This document shows, piece by piece, positions 1-9,518 of a stretch of DNA of 59,375 nt. The translations under genes were made by a program, and so were the position numbers. Position 1 is the first letter of the stretch. Every line of letters starts with the position of its first letter. The DNA comes from CAZGDB01 sp964524705. GTDB taxonomy: Bacteria > Pseudomonadota > Gammaproteobacteria > Berkiellales > Berkiellaceae. The notes under the pieces are model-generated. The model worked only from the letters and a program-made list of their open reading frames with translations, was not told the DNA's origin and did no database searches. The stretch spans positions 1-59,375 of the forward strand of contig CAZGDB010000007.1 of NCBI GenBank assembly GCA_964524705.1, given 5' to 3'.

Positions 1-622
1 TTATAGCATCAAATTTTGCACTGTTTTCTTTTGTAATGGAAGTTATTTTTGTGCTGAGCTGGATCATTTGTTCTGGAGAAAAGAAGTCTGTAGTAGCTGG
101 TTTTACTGTTCCGGTTTTTTTTCCCGTTTTTTCATCTACAGGTATATCTAGCGCATTGGTTTTATTCGCCAAGGTATCAAGCTTTGTTTTTTTTATAGCC
201 TCAAATAATGTAGTCATATTTTCCACAATAGATTCTTTTTTTTCTAAAGATAGCCGGGGGGTGTTTTTAGCACTTTTTGAAGCTTCTGAAAGTGCCGCAA
301 TGAGGTCTGCGCGTGCTTTTATTAGTTCGTTAAAATTATTTATACTGTCTAGGTCAGTAATGTTGGCTTGAAAGTGTTTCGTAAATTCTTGTTTTGAATT
401 TAGTGTTGGGTTTAAAAAAGCTGCAAAAACTTGGAGTTCTGTTTTTTGCAACTCTAATCCTTCACGATTTAATAACTCACGATCCGCTAGTAATCGGTAG
501 GGATTGATATCACCTACCCCTGCATTTTCGACTAATTGAGATTTAAATTGATTTGCATTTAAAAAGAACTCAAGCGCGGATTGTGCTAATTCTTGTGCGG
601 TAGGCTTATCTTGGGTAGGCAC
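1..622 (-). CDS. Unknown protein, N-terminal 207 residues (runs off the window)
   Basis: An open reading frame without stops runs on the minus strand from a GTG at 622 to the window edge. The GTG is preceded by AGAGG at a normal distance, and no ATG lies between it and the upstream in-frame stop, so GTG is the likely start. The protein begins VPTQDKPTAQELAQSALEFF and is hydrophilic, helix-rich and full of Lys, Glu, Asn and Thr, with no signal peptide, membrane segment or domain I recognise. It follows uvrA on the same strand after 49 bases, so it may be read from the uvrA promoter or its own. The plus-strand reading across the same bases is a shadow. A host-directed protein is possible given the neighbourhood, but nothing in the sequence proves it. 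Confidence 0.7.
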   Translation of the reverse strand, partial: MPTQDKPTAQELAQSALEFFLNANQFKSQLVENAGVGDINPYRLLADRELLNREGLELQKTELQVFAAFLNPTLNSKQEFTKHFQANITDLDSINNFNELIKARADLIAALSEASKSAKNTPRLSLEKKESIVENMTTLFEAIKKTKLDTLANKTNALDIPVDEKTGKKTGTVKPATTDFFSPEQMIQLSTKITSITKENSAKFDAI

Positions 623-671
623 AGTAAGACCTCTGCTAAATAACTTATACTTCCCTAGAGTTTAGGTTATT

Positions 672-3494
672 TTACAAAAGCTGGTGTAAATATTGACCGG
701 TATGCGAGGCTTTACACTTAATCAGTGCTTCGGGTGTGCCTGCAAACAGAATATTCCCCCCTTTGGCACCACCCTCAGGGCCTAAATCAATAATCCAATC
801 CGCGGTTTTAATCACGTCAAGGTTATGTTCTATCACGATGATCGTGTTTCCTTTATCTCTTAAGAGATGGAGTACTTGCAACAGTTGGGCCACATCTTGG
901 AAGTGCAGCCCTGTGGTGGGTTCATCCAGGATATATAAGGTATTGCCACTGTCTCTTTTGGAGAGTTCTTTAGACAACTTCACCCGTTGGGCTTCCCCCC
1001 CAGACAGGGTGGTGGCACTTTGACCTAGTGTTAAATATCCTAATCCTACATCGAGCAAGGTTTGTAATTTACGCGAAAGAGGTGGAATTGCATCAAAAAA
1101 TTCACGTGCTTCTTCTACGGTCATGCTGAGCACGTCGTGGATATTTTTACCTTTGTAATAAATTTGTAAAGTTTCGTCGTTATAACGTTTACTATTACAG
1201 ACTTCACAGGGAACATAGATATCTGCCAAGAAATGCATCTCTACTTTGACTAACCCATCCCCCTCACAGGCTAGGCAGCGGCCATCTGCCACATTGAAGC
1301 TAAAGCGGCCACTTTTGTAACCACGGGCTTTGGATTCAGGAAGTTCTGCAAATAAATCTCTAATTTCTGTAAACATGCCGGTGTAGGTGGCTGCGTTAGA
1401 TCTTGGGGTGCGTCCAATCGGGTCTTGATCGATATTCACGACTTTATCAAAGTATTCTAATCCTTCAATAGATTCCACTGCACCTGTGGTTTCTATATGG
1501 GTGCGCGTGAATTTTTCATACACATAAGGGTAGAGGGTATGATTAATCAGCGTGGATTTACCAGAACCTGAGACACCCGTAATGCAGGTCATTAACCCTA
1601 CGGGGATATCTACATTTACATTCTTAAGGTTATGTTCACTGGCACCGCGTATCTTGATGCATTTGTTTGGATCTATAGGAACCCGCTTTTGGGGAACTGG
1701 GATTTTTCTTTTTCCGCTTAAATACATCCCCGTGAGAGAGTCTGGGTTATTGGTAACCTCCTCAGGAGTCCCTTGTGCCACAATTTGACCACCATGTACA
1801 CCCGCGCCTGGACCAATATCTAAGAGATAATCTGCGGTTTGCATGGCTTCTTCATCATGTTCAACTACGATGATGGTGTTTCCTAAATCTCTGAGCTGAC
1901 ATAAACTTCTTAAGAGACGGGAGTTGTCTCTTTGGTGTAACCCAATAGAGGGCTCATCTAAAACATACATCACCCCTTGTAAGCCAGAACCAATTTGACT
2001 GGCTAAACGGATCCGTTGCGCTTCACCACCTGAGAGCGTTTGAGCCCCACGGTCAAGGGTTAAATAATCTAAGCCTACTTCTACTAAGAAGTTCAGGCGC
2101 TGACAAATTTCTTTTAATATTTTTTCAGCAATAGGGGCTTTTTGGCCTTGGAACTTGAGATTGCTCAAGGTGTGTAATAACTCACCAACACCAGCCTTGG
2201 TCCAACTCGACAGCGCATGTTGTCCAACTTTGACATGTCGCGCAGCCGCATTCAGACGTTCACCATTACATACATTACAGAGTTTTTGAGAGAGGAACTG
2301 AGACATCTCTGTTTGAATAAGTTCAGAATGAGTTTGTTCATAACGATGTAAGAGGTTAGGCAGAACTCCTTCAAATACTTGATGTTTAACCTGCACTTTC
2401 CCCTTGCTTACCAAAAATTTAACGGCAATCTTATCTTTACCAGTACCATGTAATATTTTATTTTGAATACGTGCTGATAATTCTTCAAAGGGCGTGTCTA
2501 AGCTAAAATTATAATGTTCTGCGAGCGCTTCTAAGTATTGAAAATAATAGGGGTTACGTTTATCCCAACCTCTAATAGCCCCACCGGCTAATCCCATCTG
2601 CGGTTGATGAACCACCTTTTCAGGATCGAAACGCATTTGTACGCCCAGTCCATCACATTCAGGACAAGCACCAAGGGGGTTATTAAAAGAAAATAAGCGT
2701 GGTTGGAGCTCAGGTAAACTAAAGCCACATTCGGTACAAGCATATTGAGAGGAGAATAAAATATTTTTTTCTTCAGGTTCCGTTTGTAAAACGACTAACG
2801 CCAACCCCTGTGTGAGTTTTAAGGTAGTGGCAAGGGAGTCTGCTAATCGCCCCTGCATTTCAGGATTAACCTTCATCCGGTCTACCACTACTTCAATAGT
2901 ATTTTTCTTTTTAGGGTCAATCGTTGGGGTATGATCCAACTCATACAGCGTCCCATTAATGCGGACACGTAAAAAACCTTGCTTTTTTAAGTTCTCTAAC
3001 TTGTCTCTATGTTCACCTTTTTGGTTACGCACGATGGGTGCTAAAATGGAGAATCGAGTGTCTGCTGGATAGCTTAAAATCTGAGTAATCATTTGCGTAA
3101 TAGTCTGCGCCAGCAACGGAGTCTTATGTTCTGGGCAGTGAGGGGTGCCTACACGCGCAAAGAGTAAACGCAAGTAATCGTAAATCTCAGTGACAGTACC
3201 TACTGTAGATCTGGGGTTATGAGAAGTTGTTTTTTGTTCTATAGAGATAGCAGGGGAAAGACCTTGGATATTGTCTACATCCGGTTTTTCCATCATGGAT
3301 AAAAATTGACGCGCATAGGCAGAGAGAGATTCGACGTAACGACGTTGTCCTTCAGCATATAAGGTATCAAACGCTAACGAGGATTTACCGGACCCAGAAG
3401 GACCTGTAATGACGATCAGCTTACCATGGGGTAACCGTACATCGATATTTTTTAGGTTATGCGTACGCGCCCCTTGAACCTCAATGTAACTCAT
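672..3494 (-). CDS. uvrA: UvrABC excinuclease subunit A
   Basis: UvrA is the damage-recognition ATPase of nucleotide excision repair; it acts as a dimer on DNA and loads UvrB. The 940-residue length is normal for the family. Visible landmarks are the first Walker A (GPSGSGKSS, about residues 32-40), a Cys-x2-Cys zinc module near 253-280 (CTEC...CPEC), the ABC signature LSGGEAQRIRLA with LDEPSIGLH, a second Walker A (GVSGSGKST, about 643), the C-terminal zinc finger (CLAC...CEVC) and a second LSGGEAQRVKL with LDEPTTGLH. The ATG sits behind a strong AGGGGGGAG ribosome site. The gene is divergent from the MFS gene across a 71-base region. I see no LexA-type CTGT-N8-ACAG box there, so SOS control is not evident. 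Confidence 0.98.
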   Translation of the reverse strand: MSYIEVQGARTHNLKNIDVRLPHGKLIVITGPSGSGKSSLAFDTLYAEGQRRYVESLSAYARQFLSMMEKPDVDNIQGLSPAISIEQKTTSHNPRSTVGTVTEIYDYLRLLFARVGTPHCPEHKTPLLAQTITQMITQILSYPADTRFSILAPIVRNQKGEHRDKLENLKKQGFLRVRINGTLYELDHTPTIDPKKKNTIEVVVDRMKVNPEMQGRLADSLATTLKLTQGLALVVLQTEPEEKNILFSSQYACTECGFSLPELQPRLFSFNNPLGACPECDGLGVQMRFDPEKVVHQPQMGLAGGAIRGWDKRNPYYFQYLEALAEHYNFSLDTPFEELSARIQNKILHGTGKDKIAVKFLVSKGKVQVKHQVFEGVLPNLLHRYEQTHSELIQTEMSQFLSQKLCNVCNGERLNAAARHVKVGQHALSSWTKAGVGELLHTLSNLKFQGQKAPIAEKILKEICQRLNFLVEVGLDYLTLDRGAQTLSGGEAQRIRLASQIGSGLQGVMYVLDEPSIGLHQRDNSRLLRSLCQLRDLGNTIIVVEHDEEAMQTADYLLDIGPGAGVHGGQIVAQGTPEEVTNNPDSLTGMYLSGKRKIPVPQKRVPIDPNKCIKIRGASEHNLKNVNVDIPVGLMTCITGVSGSGKSTLINHTLYPYVYEKFTRTHIETTGAVESIEGLEYFDKVVNIDQDPIGRTPRSNAATYTGMFTEIRDLFAELPESKARGYKSGRFSFNVADGRCLACEGDGLVKVEMHFLADIYVPCEVCNSKRYNDETLQIYYKGKNIHDVLSMTVEEAREFFDAIPPLSRKLQTLLDVGLGYLTLGQSATTLSGGEAQRVKLSKELSKRDSGNTLYILDEPTTGLHFQDVAQLLQVLHLLRDKGNTIIVIEHNLDVIKTADWIIDLGPEGGAKGGNILFAGTPEALIKCKASHTGQYLHQLL

Positions 3495-3522
3495 CGACTC
3501 CCCCCTTTGCTGGAAACTTGTT

Positions 3523-3550
3523 ATTATACCGCCAAACCGCGCTGTTCCAA
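3523..3550 (-). promoter_or_regulatory. Candidate sigma70 promoter of uvrA
   Basis: On the minus strand a perfect TATAAT (3523-3528) lies 16 bases downstream of TTGGAA (3545-3550), which matches TTGACA at four of six positions. Transcription would start near 3516, giving a leader of about 20 bases with the ribosome site. This is inferred from sequence only. Confidence 0.5.
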
Positions 3551-3565
3551 AATCACAAGGATACT

Positions 3566-4726
3566 ATGTTCCTTCCTGTTGAAAAAAAGTTAGTCTTATC
3601 ACTCGGAAGTATTTATACCGCACGGATGTTGGGCCTGTTTATGGTCTTGCCCGTGTTAAGTACTTTTGCTGGTGAGTTTACAGGTGCAGAGCCTTTAACG
3701 ATAGGTTTTGCGATAGGGATCTATGGGTTAGTACAGGCTTTATGTCAGTACCCTTCAGGATGGTTATCTGATACCTGGGGGCGACGTAAAATTTTATTGT
3801 GGAGTTTATGCTTCTTAATTTTAGGGGGCGTGATTGCCGCAGAAGCAGAGAGTATCTGGGGGGTCATCTTAGGTAGGGCCGTACAAGGCGTTGGTGCTAT
3901 GACTTCTGTGGTGTTGGCTATGGTGGCAGACCATACCCGTTTAGAGGTCAGATCTAAAGTGATGGCCATATTAGGGATCTTAATCGGGATAACTTTTTTA
4001 ATTGCCATGATGGTGGGACCGTGGATAGCTGGGAACTTTGGGTTACGTGGGGTGTTTTGGGTGCTGAGTGTCTTAGGGGTTCTCGCTTATGGGATTGCCT
4101 ATAGGTACTTACCGCAAGATGTGGCATCTCTATCAACCGATACACCAGAGGTCGGTGTGTGGTGGAAACCAGAGTATGGTTTTTTATTTACAGGAATTGG
4201 CGTACTACACGTTGTAGTAGCGGCCATGTTTTTAGTGCTACCAACTAGCTTAGTGCTAGAGCATGGTATTCCGAAAGAATCTCATGCTTGGGTTTATGTC
4301 CCAGTTTTATTAGGGTCCTTAGTTTTTTTATGGCCTTTGTTAAAGTATGCACGTGACCAGATAGGGATGTTACGGAGCATGCCTTATATGATTAGCTTGC
4401 TTACTTTAAGTACAGCTGGGGTAATGATATTACCAACTACCTACGGGGTGATTACTGCGTTATTCGCGTTCTTTGTAGCATTTAATTGGTTAGAAGCCGC
4501 ATTACCTGCCTTTGTGTCTATAGTCGCACCTTCGCAGCACCGGGGGCGGGTAATGGGCGTGTATGCGACCTGTCAGTTCTTAGGAATTTTTGTGGGTGGT
4601 GCGATTGGCGGGGCGATCATTAAGTATTTTGGGGTTGTAGGGTTGGTTATCTTTTTGGTAGCCTTACAAGGGATTTGGTTAATACAGTCAGTATGCTTAG
4701 GGAGACAATCATGGCGCGTGGTGTAA
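3566..4726 (+). CDS. Major facilitator superfamily transporter
   Basis: A 386-residue integral membrane protein with about 12 hydrophobic segments. It belongs to the drug:H+ antiporter-like MFS proteins often found between uvrA and ssb in Legionella and Coxiella relatives. The MFS loop 2-3 signature is present as GWLSDTWGRRK near residue 69, and residues near 110-130 (GRAVQGVGAM) resemble motif B. I chose the ATG at 3566, reading MFLPVEKKLVLSLGS, because CAAGGATACT stands just before it; the longer frame from 3518 lacks a ribosome site. Its last 16 bases overlap the start of ssb, so the two genes are probably co-transcribed and translationally coupled. The substrate cannot be told from sequence. 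Confidence 0.9.
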   Translation: MFLPVEKKLVLSLGSIYTARMLGLFMVLPVLSTFAGEFTGAEPLTIGFAIGIYGLVQALCQYPSGWLSDTWGRRKILLWSLCFLILGGVIAAEAESIWGVILGRAVQGVGAMTSVVLAMVADHTRLEVRSKVMAILGILIGITFLIAMMVGPWIAGNFGLRGVFWVLSVLGVLAYGIAYRYLPQDVASLSTDTPEVGVWWKPEYGFLFTGIGVLHVVVAAMFLVLPTSLVLEHGIPKESHAWVYVPVLLGSLVFLWPLLKYARDQIGMLRSMPYMISLLTLSTAGVMILPTTYGVITALFAFFVAFNWLEAALPAFVSIVAPSQHRGRVMGVYATCQFLGIFVGGAIGGAIIKYFGVVGLVIFLVALQGIWLIQSVCLGRQSWRVV

Positions 4727-5202
4727 ATAAGGTTATTTTGGTAGGGAACTTAGGGAACGATCCTGAAGTCAGAGCAATGCCTAGTGGGGCAACAGTTGCG
4801 ATGATCAGTATCGCTACTTCAGAATCTTGGAAAGATAAACAAACAGGCTTACAACAAGACAGAACGGAATGGCATCGTGTTTGTTTTTACGGTCGTTTAG
4901 CGGAAATTGTTGGTGAATATCTGAAGAAAGGTTCTAAGGTGTATGTAGAAGGTAGTCTGCGTACTCGCAAATGGAAAGATAAAAATGAAATAGAAAGACA
5001 AACTACTGAAATTATTGCTTCTACTTTACAAATGTTGGATTCCAAAGGAACTGGAGCGCCTAGCAATTATGGTGGTTCACAATCCACAGGTGCAGGCTCT
5101 GCTAAATCCAGTGGTCCTATGGAAATGGACTTAGAAGATTTTGGGATGGCAGAACCAGTTGCTGCGGGTGACCACAGTTTGGATGATGATTTACCGTTCT
5201 AA
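4711..5202 (+). CDS. ssb: Single-stranded DNA-binding protein
   Basis: SSB coats single-stranded DNA as a tetramer and recruits repair and replication partners through its C-terminal tip. The 163-residue protein opens MARGVNKVILVGNLGNDPEVR, the typical OB-fold start (about residues 1-108). A Gly/Ser-rich linker follows, and it ends in the acidic tip DDDLPF, the equivalent of DDDIPF in E. coli. The start at 4711 has GGGAGACAATC upstream and fits the conserved N-terminus; the earlier in-frame start at 4675 would add 12 unconserved residues. The gene overlaps the end of the MFS gene. A strong hairpin follows the stop. Confidence 0.98.
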   Translation: MARGVNKVILVGNLGNDPEVRAMPSGATVAMISIATSESWKDKQTGLQQDRTEWHRVCFYGRLAEIVGEYLKKGSKVYVEGSLRTRKWKDKNEIERQTTEIIASTLQMLDSKGTGAPSNYGGSQSTGAGSAKSSGPMEMDLEDFGMAEPVAAGDHSLDDDLPF

Positions 5203-5213
5203 GCGCTATTTTT

Positions 5214-5254
5214 AGGCTGCAAGGAGGGCGCATATGCGCTCGTTGCAGCCTTTT
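5214..5254 (+). terminator. Rho-independent terminator after ssb
   Basis: AGGCTGCAA (5214-5222) pairs with TTGCAGCCT (5243-5251), and the loop contains a further self-complementary GCGCATATGCGC (5228-5239). A short run of four T follows. The position 12 bases after the ssb stop fits a terminator. Confidence 0.75.
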
Positions 5255-5302
5255 CTAAATCATGCGAGACTGCTGACATAACACGGCCCTAATGAGGTGT
5301 AT

Positions 5303-7563
5303 ATGCCACAGAATGCAGCGCTTTTTGAAGCTTTTTCAGATATTAAAAACCTTCCCTCCCCAGAACAACTTATCACTTTACTCAAAGACGTAGATGTAAA
5401 TGCACTTAATGAGAAAGGGTATACCGTACTTTATTATGCCATACAGGCTGGGAACTTAGCGGTTGCTAGAGTGCTATTAGAGCATGGGGCAAAGTTACAA
5501 TTAGAAGCACAGCCAGAGAAAAGTAGTAAATTATGTAGCCCTTTTCATGCAATATGGGCAGTACTATCTAGTTTTGCGAATAAAAAAACAGGTTTTGAAG
5601 ATCCTAAGCTTGCGGTAGATTTTATAGAACTCTGCGTAGAATATGCCGGCGAATCTATTTTAAATGCACGCAGTAAATATAGTGAAACCATTTTACATTT
5701 TTTAGCACAATATCCACACCCTGCTGCTTTAGAAAAAGTCTTATCCTATAAGAGTGTAAATTTTACTTTACCTTCGCCGAATAATGGTCATCGTACACCT
5801 TTAGTGTTTGCGGTGGAACAGGGAAATGATGTTGTTGCAAAATTAATGGTGGATAAAGGCGCAAGCATTAATCATTATACGAGCAGAACAGACACGCCTG
5901 TTTTTAAGATGATACAACAAGAAAACTATGACTTGTTTGATTACACTTTATCCAAACACATCGATCAGTATGGCGTTATACAAGCGCGATTAAATAATAT
6001 TGGGGAAGCTCAAATTACAGTATTTGTTGAAAACAAGCCTGAATTATTGATGAAGTTAAGAAACCTAGGTTGTTTGGAATATCGTCCGTTTGTGGAATCA
6101 GATGGTGTGCTAGAAGAAACGGCTAAACATACACAAAACGTGCATAGCACAGGTAGTGTGTTATCGATGTATGATAGCTTACAGAAATTGAAGACACGAT
6201 TTACAGAAAAACAAAAAAAACAGGCTTTGGCTGCTATTTTTGGGGTGGCTGCGAAAGACCATTATACTGGTATGGAACAGAGCGGAATTACTTTAAATCA
6301 AATAGTGGCTAATTTAAACTACAGTTTGCCGCAGGTGCGTGCTTTTTATGCGCAACAGAAAAGCGCAATTATAGATGATGAGAGTATGGTAAATTTTGTT
6401 GCAAAGGCCGCAAAAGAATCGTTAGATCGAATTTTGACTATTAAGTTTGTTGACGAAGAAAAAACAGCAAATGGTGATGTTTTGCATAAAAATCATATGG
6501 AAGCTTTGGCTTTGATTTGGTTAGCCTTACGAGATGATGAACGTTTGCCGGTGATGGCGGGTAAGTCTGACGCTAATAAAAACATTGAGCGTGCGATGCT
6601 GCACAATGCGTTGTGGTTTAATTTAGCAAAGGTTCCTTATGAGTATTCAGATGCACAAGCCTGCGCTTCTGGATTATACGGTGCAATTTTATCTAGTTTG
6701 TCAGGGTTGCATGAGGATGTGATTATTTCTCCTGAAAACATTCAGCCTAAACATGATGTTAACGCACAGGTTATTACGAAAGAGGGTGTTTCTGCAGTAT
6801 TGGCAGATTTATTGCAAGATATTTATGCAAACACCTATAAGGATGCTAAGCAACTGTACGTGGCTTTAAAAGTTTTAGATGATTTTGCAGATGAAGAGTT
6901 TGGGTTTGCAACCTTATTTAATGATACCCCTACACTCACTTGGTCCCCAGAGCTTCAGCAGTTCTTAGGGAAAGTGAAAACGCAGTGGGCGCAGGATTTT
7001 AATAAATATTATCCTGCTGTGGTTGCATTAGATAAAGAGGCTTTTTTAGCCTTGGAAGAAAGTCTTAGAGTATGTAGTTTGTCCGACTTGTTAACCAATA
7101 CGCTTCAAGAGCAATTACGGTTATGTTTAGAGCAATCTACAGAAGGCGCACAAGATAGAATTTTAAATCTTGTGGCAGGGAATACAAAACCGCTGCCCAT
7201 GTTTGCGGAAACGATGATTCCCGTACAGCATTGGCGCGAAGCATTAAAAGCGTGNNNNNNNNNNNNNNNNNNNNNNNNNNNNNNNNNNNNNNNNNNNNNN
7301 NNNNNNNNNNNNNNNNNNNNNNNNNNNNNNNNNNNNNNNNNNNNNNNNNNNNNNATGCATTGATTCATCGTAGAGATGCGGATATTCAGCAAACCAGTTG
7401 GTATAAAAATTTTGTTGATACTGAATTTTTGGGTAAAGTTCTTAAAAAAACAAAACATCATCTTCTTGAACGTCATAGCGGTTCTGAGAGTGGTTCTGTG
7501 TCTCCAGTACGTTCTCAGTCCAGTGGTGATTCACCACAAAAACTAGCCGCTCAGACCCTATAG
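5303..7563 (+). CDS. Ankyrin-repeat protein, interrupted by an assembly gap
   Basis: A large soluble protein (about 650 residues before the gap) of unknown function. Ankyrin-type repeats are visible near residues 33-72 (NEKGYTVLYYAIQAGNLAVARVLLEHGA) and 155-220 (two or three units around RTPLVFAVEQGNDVVAKLMV); the remainder is helical with no domain I recognise. The ATG at 5303 has GAGG five bases upstream; a GTG two codons earlier is less likely. A 100-N gap (7255-7354) breaks the gene. After it one frame is open from ALIHRRDADIQQ to a TAG at 7561-7563, with the style of the same protein, so I join them across a gap whose true size is unknown. The tail is Ser-rich (HSGSESGSVSPVRSQSSGDS). Ankyrin proteins of intracellular bacteria are often secreted into the host; that is inference here. 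Confidence 0.75.
7255..7354. other. Assembly gap of 100 N
   Basis: Exactly one hundred N, the usual placeholder for a gap of unknown length. The frames on the two sides differ by one base, as expected when the placeholder is not the true size. Confidence 0.99.
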
Positions 7564-7588
7564 GGGGTGGGTTTTAAAAACACCAGAT

Positions 7589-7619
7589 AAAAAAAATGGG
7601 CCTTTCGGCCCATTTTTTT
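7589..7619. terminator. Bidirectional terminator between convergent genes
   Basis: TGGGCC (7597-7602) and GGCCCA (7607-7612) form a stem with a four-base loop, flanked by eight A on the left and seven T on the right. It therefore works as an intrinsic terminator in both directions, for the ankyrin gene and for the minus-strand gene ending at 7628. Confidence 0.9.
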
Positions 7620-7627
7620 CGAACATA

Positions 7628-8746
7628 TTATTGTAACGGTTTTATTTGCTCTAGAGGTGGGGCGCTAGGTTCCGGCAATTCCTCATCTGTAGAACCCCTC
7701 ACAGTCCTTTGTTCTGTAGAAGGTGTGTAGGCTGGCAGTATGTCATCATATAACCAATCATACGTAGGCGGCGTACCATTCGGGGTTGATTCAGTAATTT
7801 GTTTTTCAATATCAGCAATCATTGGTGCATATAATGGATTACGAATTACTGCATTAACTTCTTTTTCTGAATAGTGCATTTCTTTTAGTACACAGCTGAC
7901 TTCAGCCAGAGTTTTTCCTAACTTTTTAGAATCCATGTTTTGAAATTCTGCTGCATTTAACATGGCTGCTTTTGGTAAATGAGCGGCACTATTGGTGTGT
8001 CCATAGACCAACTTGTTCGTTAAACGGAAAACTTGTTTAGTGAATCCATAAAAAATACCGCCCGCTAAAATACCAGCAAGGAGGCCGCCTGCGACGCCGA
8101 CTACGGCAGGGCTTGCGAAGGCCCCTAAGTAAAAAACTGCAGCAGAAGAGCCGCCGATATATCCTAAATAAGCAGTAAGCCCAAAGACAGCAGCTTTTAG
8201 GATGTCTGCGGTTTTTCTAAAGGGGTCAGCCATTTTTTTAGCGATTTTGCTAGACAGGTATTTGATAATGACGTAATCCACAGATGCGACGACGATCATA
8301 GTGGCAACAGCCAGGAGCGCAAGAAGTGCGCTGCCATTTTTTTCTTCGTCAGTATTGGTCTGACGGCCGCTGGAACTGCGGAGGGTCGAGCTAAAAAAAG
8401 AGCCAGAACGATTATTGCTGTTGACGTTTGTGATGTTGTTTGTAACGTTGGTGTTATTGATGGTAGTAACATAAACGTTCTGTTCTCTACGTCCGAACAT
8501 TAATTCCATGAAATAGATGTCTCTCCAAGTGTCGAAAAAACTGTTAGAGCGATGAGAGATGGTTGGGGTGAGGAAGATGTGGGTGTCTGTGGTTGCTGTG
8601 CGTGCAGTACGATTCATTTCTGTTCGCATGGTTTGAATAATAGGATCGAGCATATTTTTTTGTACGCTAGATTTTTTGTTTTTTTCAGTGATATCTGCAG
8701 CACGCTTTTCAAAAGCAAGGCGTACTTCTTTGTGATTAATAGGCAT
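7628..8746 (-). CDS. Unknown membrane protein with PPxY and PSAP motifs in its tail
   Basis: The 372-residue protein has no homologue I recognise. It has a basic/helical N-terminus (1-75), an Asn/Thr/Ser-rich linker (about 90-130: TTINNTNVTNNITNVNSNN), hydrophobic segments near 138-162, 184-206 and 208-236 (the last Gly-rich, GVAGGLLAGILAGG), and a hydrophilic tail of about 130 residues. The tail holds PPTY (326-329), which fits the PPxY WW-domain ligand, and PSAP (360-363), which fits the P(T/S)AP ligand of TSG101, plus an acidic patch DEELPE. GGAGTAAATAAA precedes the ATG. It lies 68 bases downstream of another membrane-protein gene on the same strand, probably one transcript. A role on host membranes is inference from the motifs. 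Confidence 0.8.
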   Translation of the reverse strand: MPINHKEVRLAFEKRAADITEKNKKSSVQKNMLDPIIQTMRTEMNRTARTATTDTHIFLTPTISHRSNSFFDTWRDIYFMELMFGRREQNVYVTTINNTNVTNNITNVNSNNRSGSFFSSTLRSSSGRQTNTDEEKNGSALLALLAVATMIVVASVDYVIIKYLSSKIAKKMADPFRKTADILKAAVFGLTAYLGYIGGSSAAVFYLGAFASPAVVGVAGGLLAGILAGGIFYGFTKQVFRLTNKLVYGHTNSAAHLPKAAMLNAAEFQNMDSKKLGKTLAEVSCVLKEMHYSEKEVNAVIRNPLYAPMIADIEKQITESTPNGTPPTYDWLYDDILPAYTPSTEQRTVRGSTDEELPEPSAPPLEQIKPLQ

Positions 8747-8814
8747 TTTATTTACTCCGTTTTTAGTTATTTAACAATGTTATTTTATAGGTTTAAATTC
8801 GTTTGACAATATAT

Positions 8815-9444
8815 TTATCGCAATCCGGTTAATGTTTTTGTGTCCTTTTGTGTGTAATGTTTGTTACAACTTTTATAGGGAATAAAGGCATTATCCGTAT
8901 TTGAAGTTGTTTGATGAATATACGCTTTGTTCACAGCTTTTACGGTATTATAAATAATGTTACTACAGACAATCGCGCTACAGAGGTTGTTAATAATCGG
9001 TAAAAAGTGCGCTGCTATCCAGACGGCAGGAATTAACAGGCCTTTTTGGACTAAAGCAGGGTCATTTTTTCTATAGGCATTAAAGAGTGAAATCCCGCCC
9101 CATATGAGAGAGATGGGGAGTAGTGTTGTTAGCAGCATAGTAGAGAGCCCTAAGGTATAGCCTATACCAGCGCCTGCTAATACGCCCAAAAGGCGGACAC
9201 TATAATCTATGGGTTTATTGCTAAAGTGAAGAAGTGCTTTTTTTACTTGTTGTATATGCTTGTATATAACATCAGGGGTCAGCACTAAGAGATAAGGATA
9301 TGCGAGAAAACTCCGCCATAACCCTTCGCGAGCGACAGTCTGGTAAGCGTGTGCATCTTTGTGCTCTGGTTTTGGTAGAGTCAGTAATCCAAAGGATTGT
9401 TCCTTTGTATCATCACGCATAATATACCCGTTGAATGTTGTCAT
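8815..9444 (-). CDS. Unknown membrane protein
   Basis: A 209-residue protein with no recognised domain. Two hydrophobic hairpins are visible: about residues 83-120 (VRLLGVLAGAGIGYTLGLS then LLTTLLPISLIWGGISLF) and 135-165 (LLIPAVWIAAHFLPIINNL then CSAIVCSNIIY). The N-terminal 80 residues and the C-terminal 40 are polar. The ATG at 9444 has AAGG only one or two bases before it, which is close; an ATG eight codons on (9420) is the alternative start. It shares organisation (polar ends, paired hydrophobic hairpins) with the gene downstream at 7628-8746, and both may be one operon. Confidence 0.7.
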   Translation of the reverse strand: MTTFNGYIMRDDTKEQSFGLLTLPKPEHKDAHAYQTVAREGLWRSFLAYPYLLVLTPDVIYKHIQQVKKALLHFSNKPIDYSVRLLGVLAGAGIGYTLGLSTMLLTTLLPISLIWGGISLFNAYRKNDPALVQKGLLIPAVWIAAHFLPIINNLCSAIVCSNIIYNTVKAVNKAYIHQTTSNTDNAFIPYKSCNKHYTQKDTKTLTGLR

Positions 9445-9518
9445 TCCTTGGTATTATACAGCTCTCTTTATAAAAATCAATCATCTGACTAACAAATTTA
9501 TAGATGTAGATGCGTGTA

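Noticed and set aside
36..371. A 111-codon plus-strand reading frame
   Set aside because: The minus strand is open through the whole first 622 bases with a good start and typical protein composition; the plus reading is a hydrophobic shadow with no ribosome site.
3495..3565. A LexA box for uvrA
   Set aside because: No CTGT-N8-ACAG pattern is found in the uvrA or ssb upstream regions.
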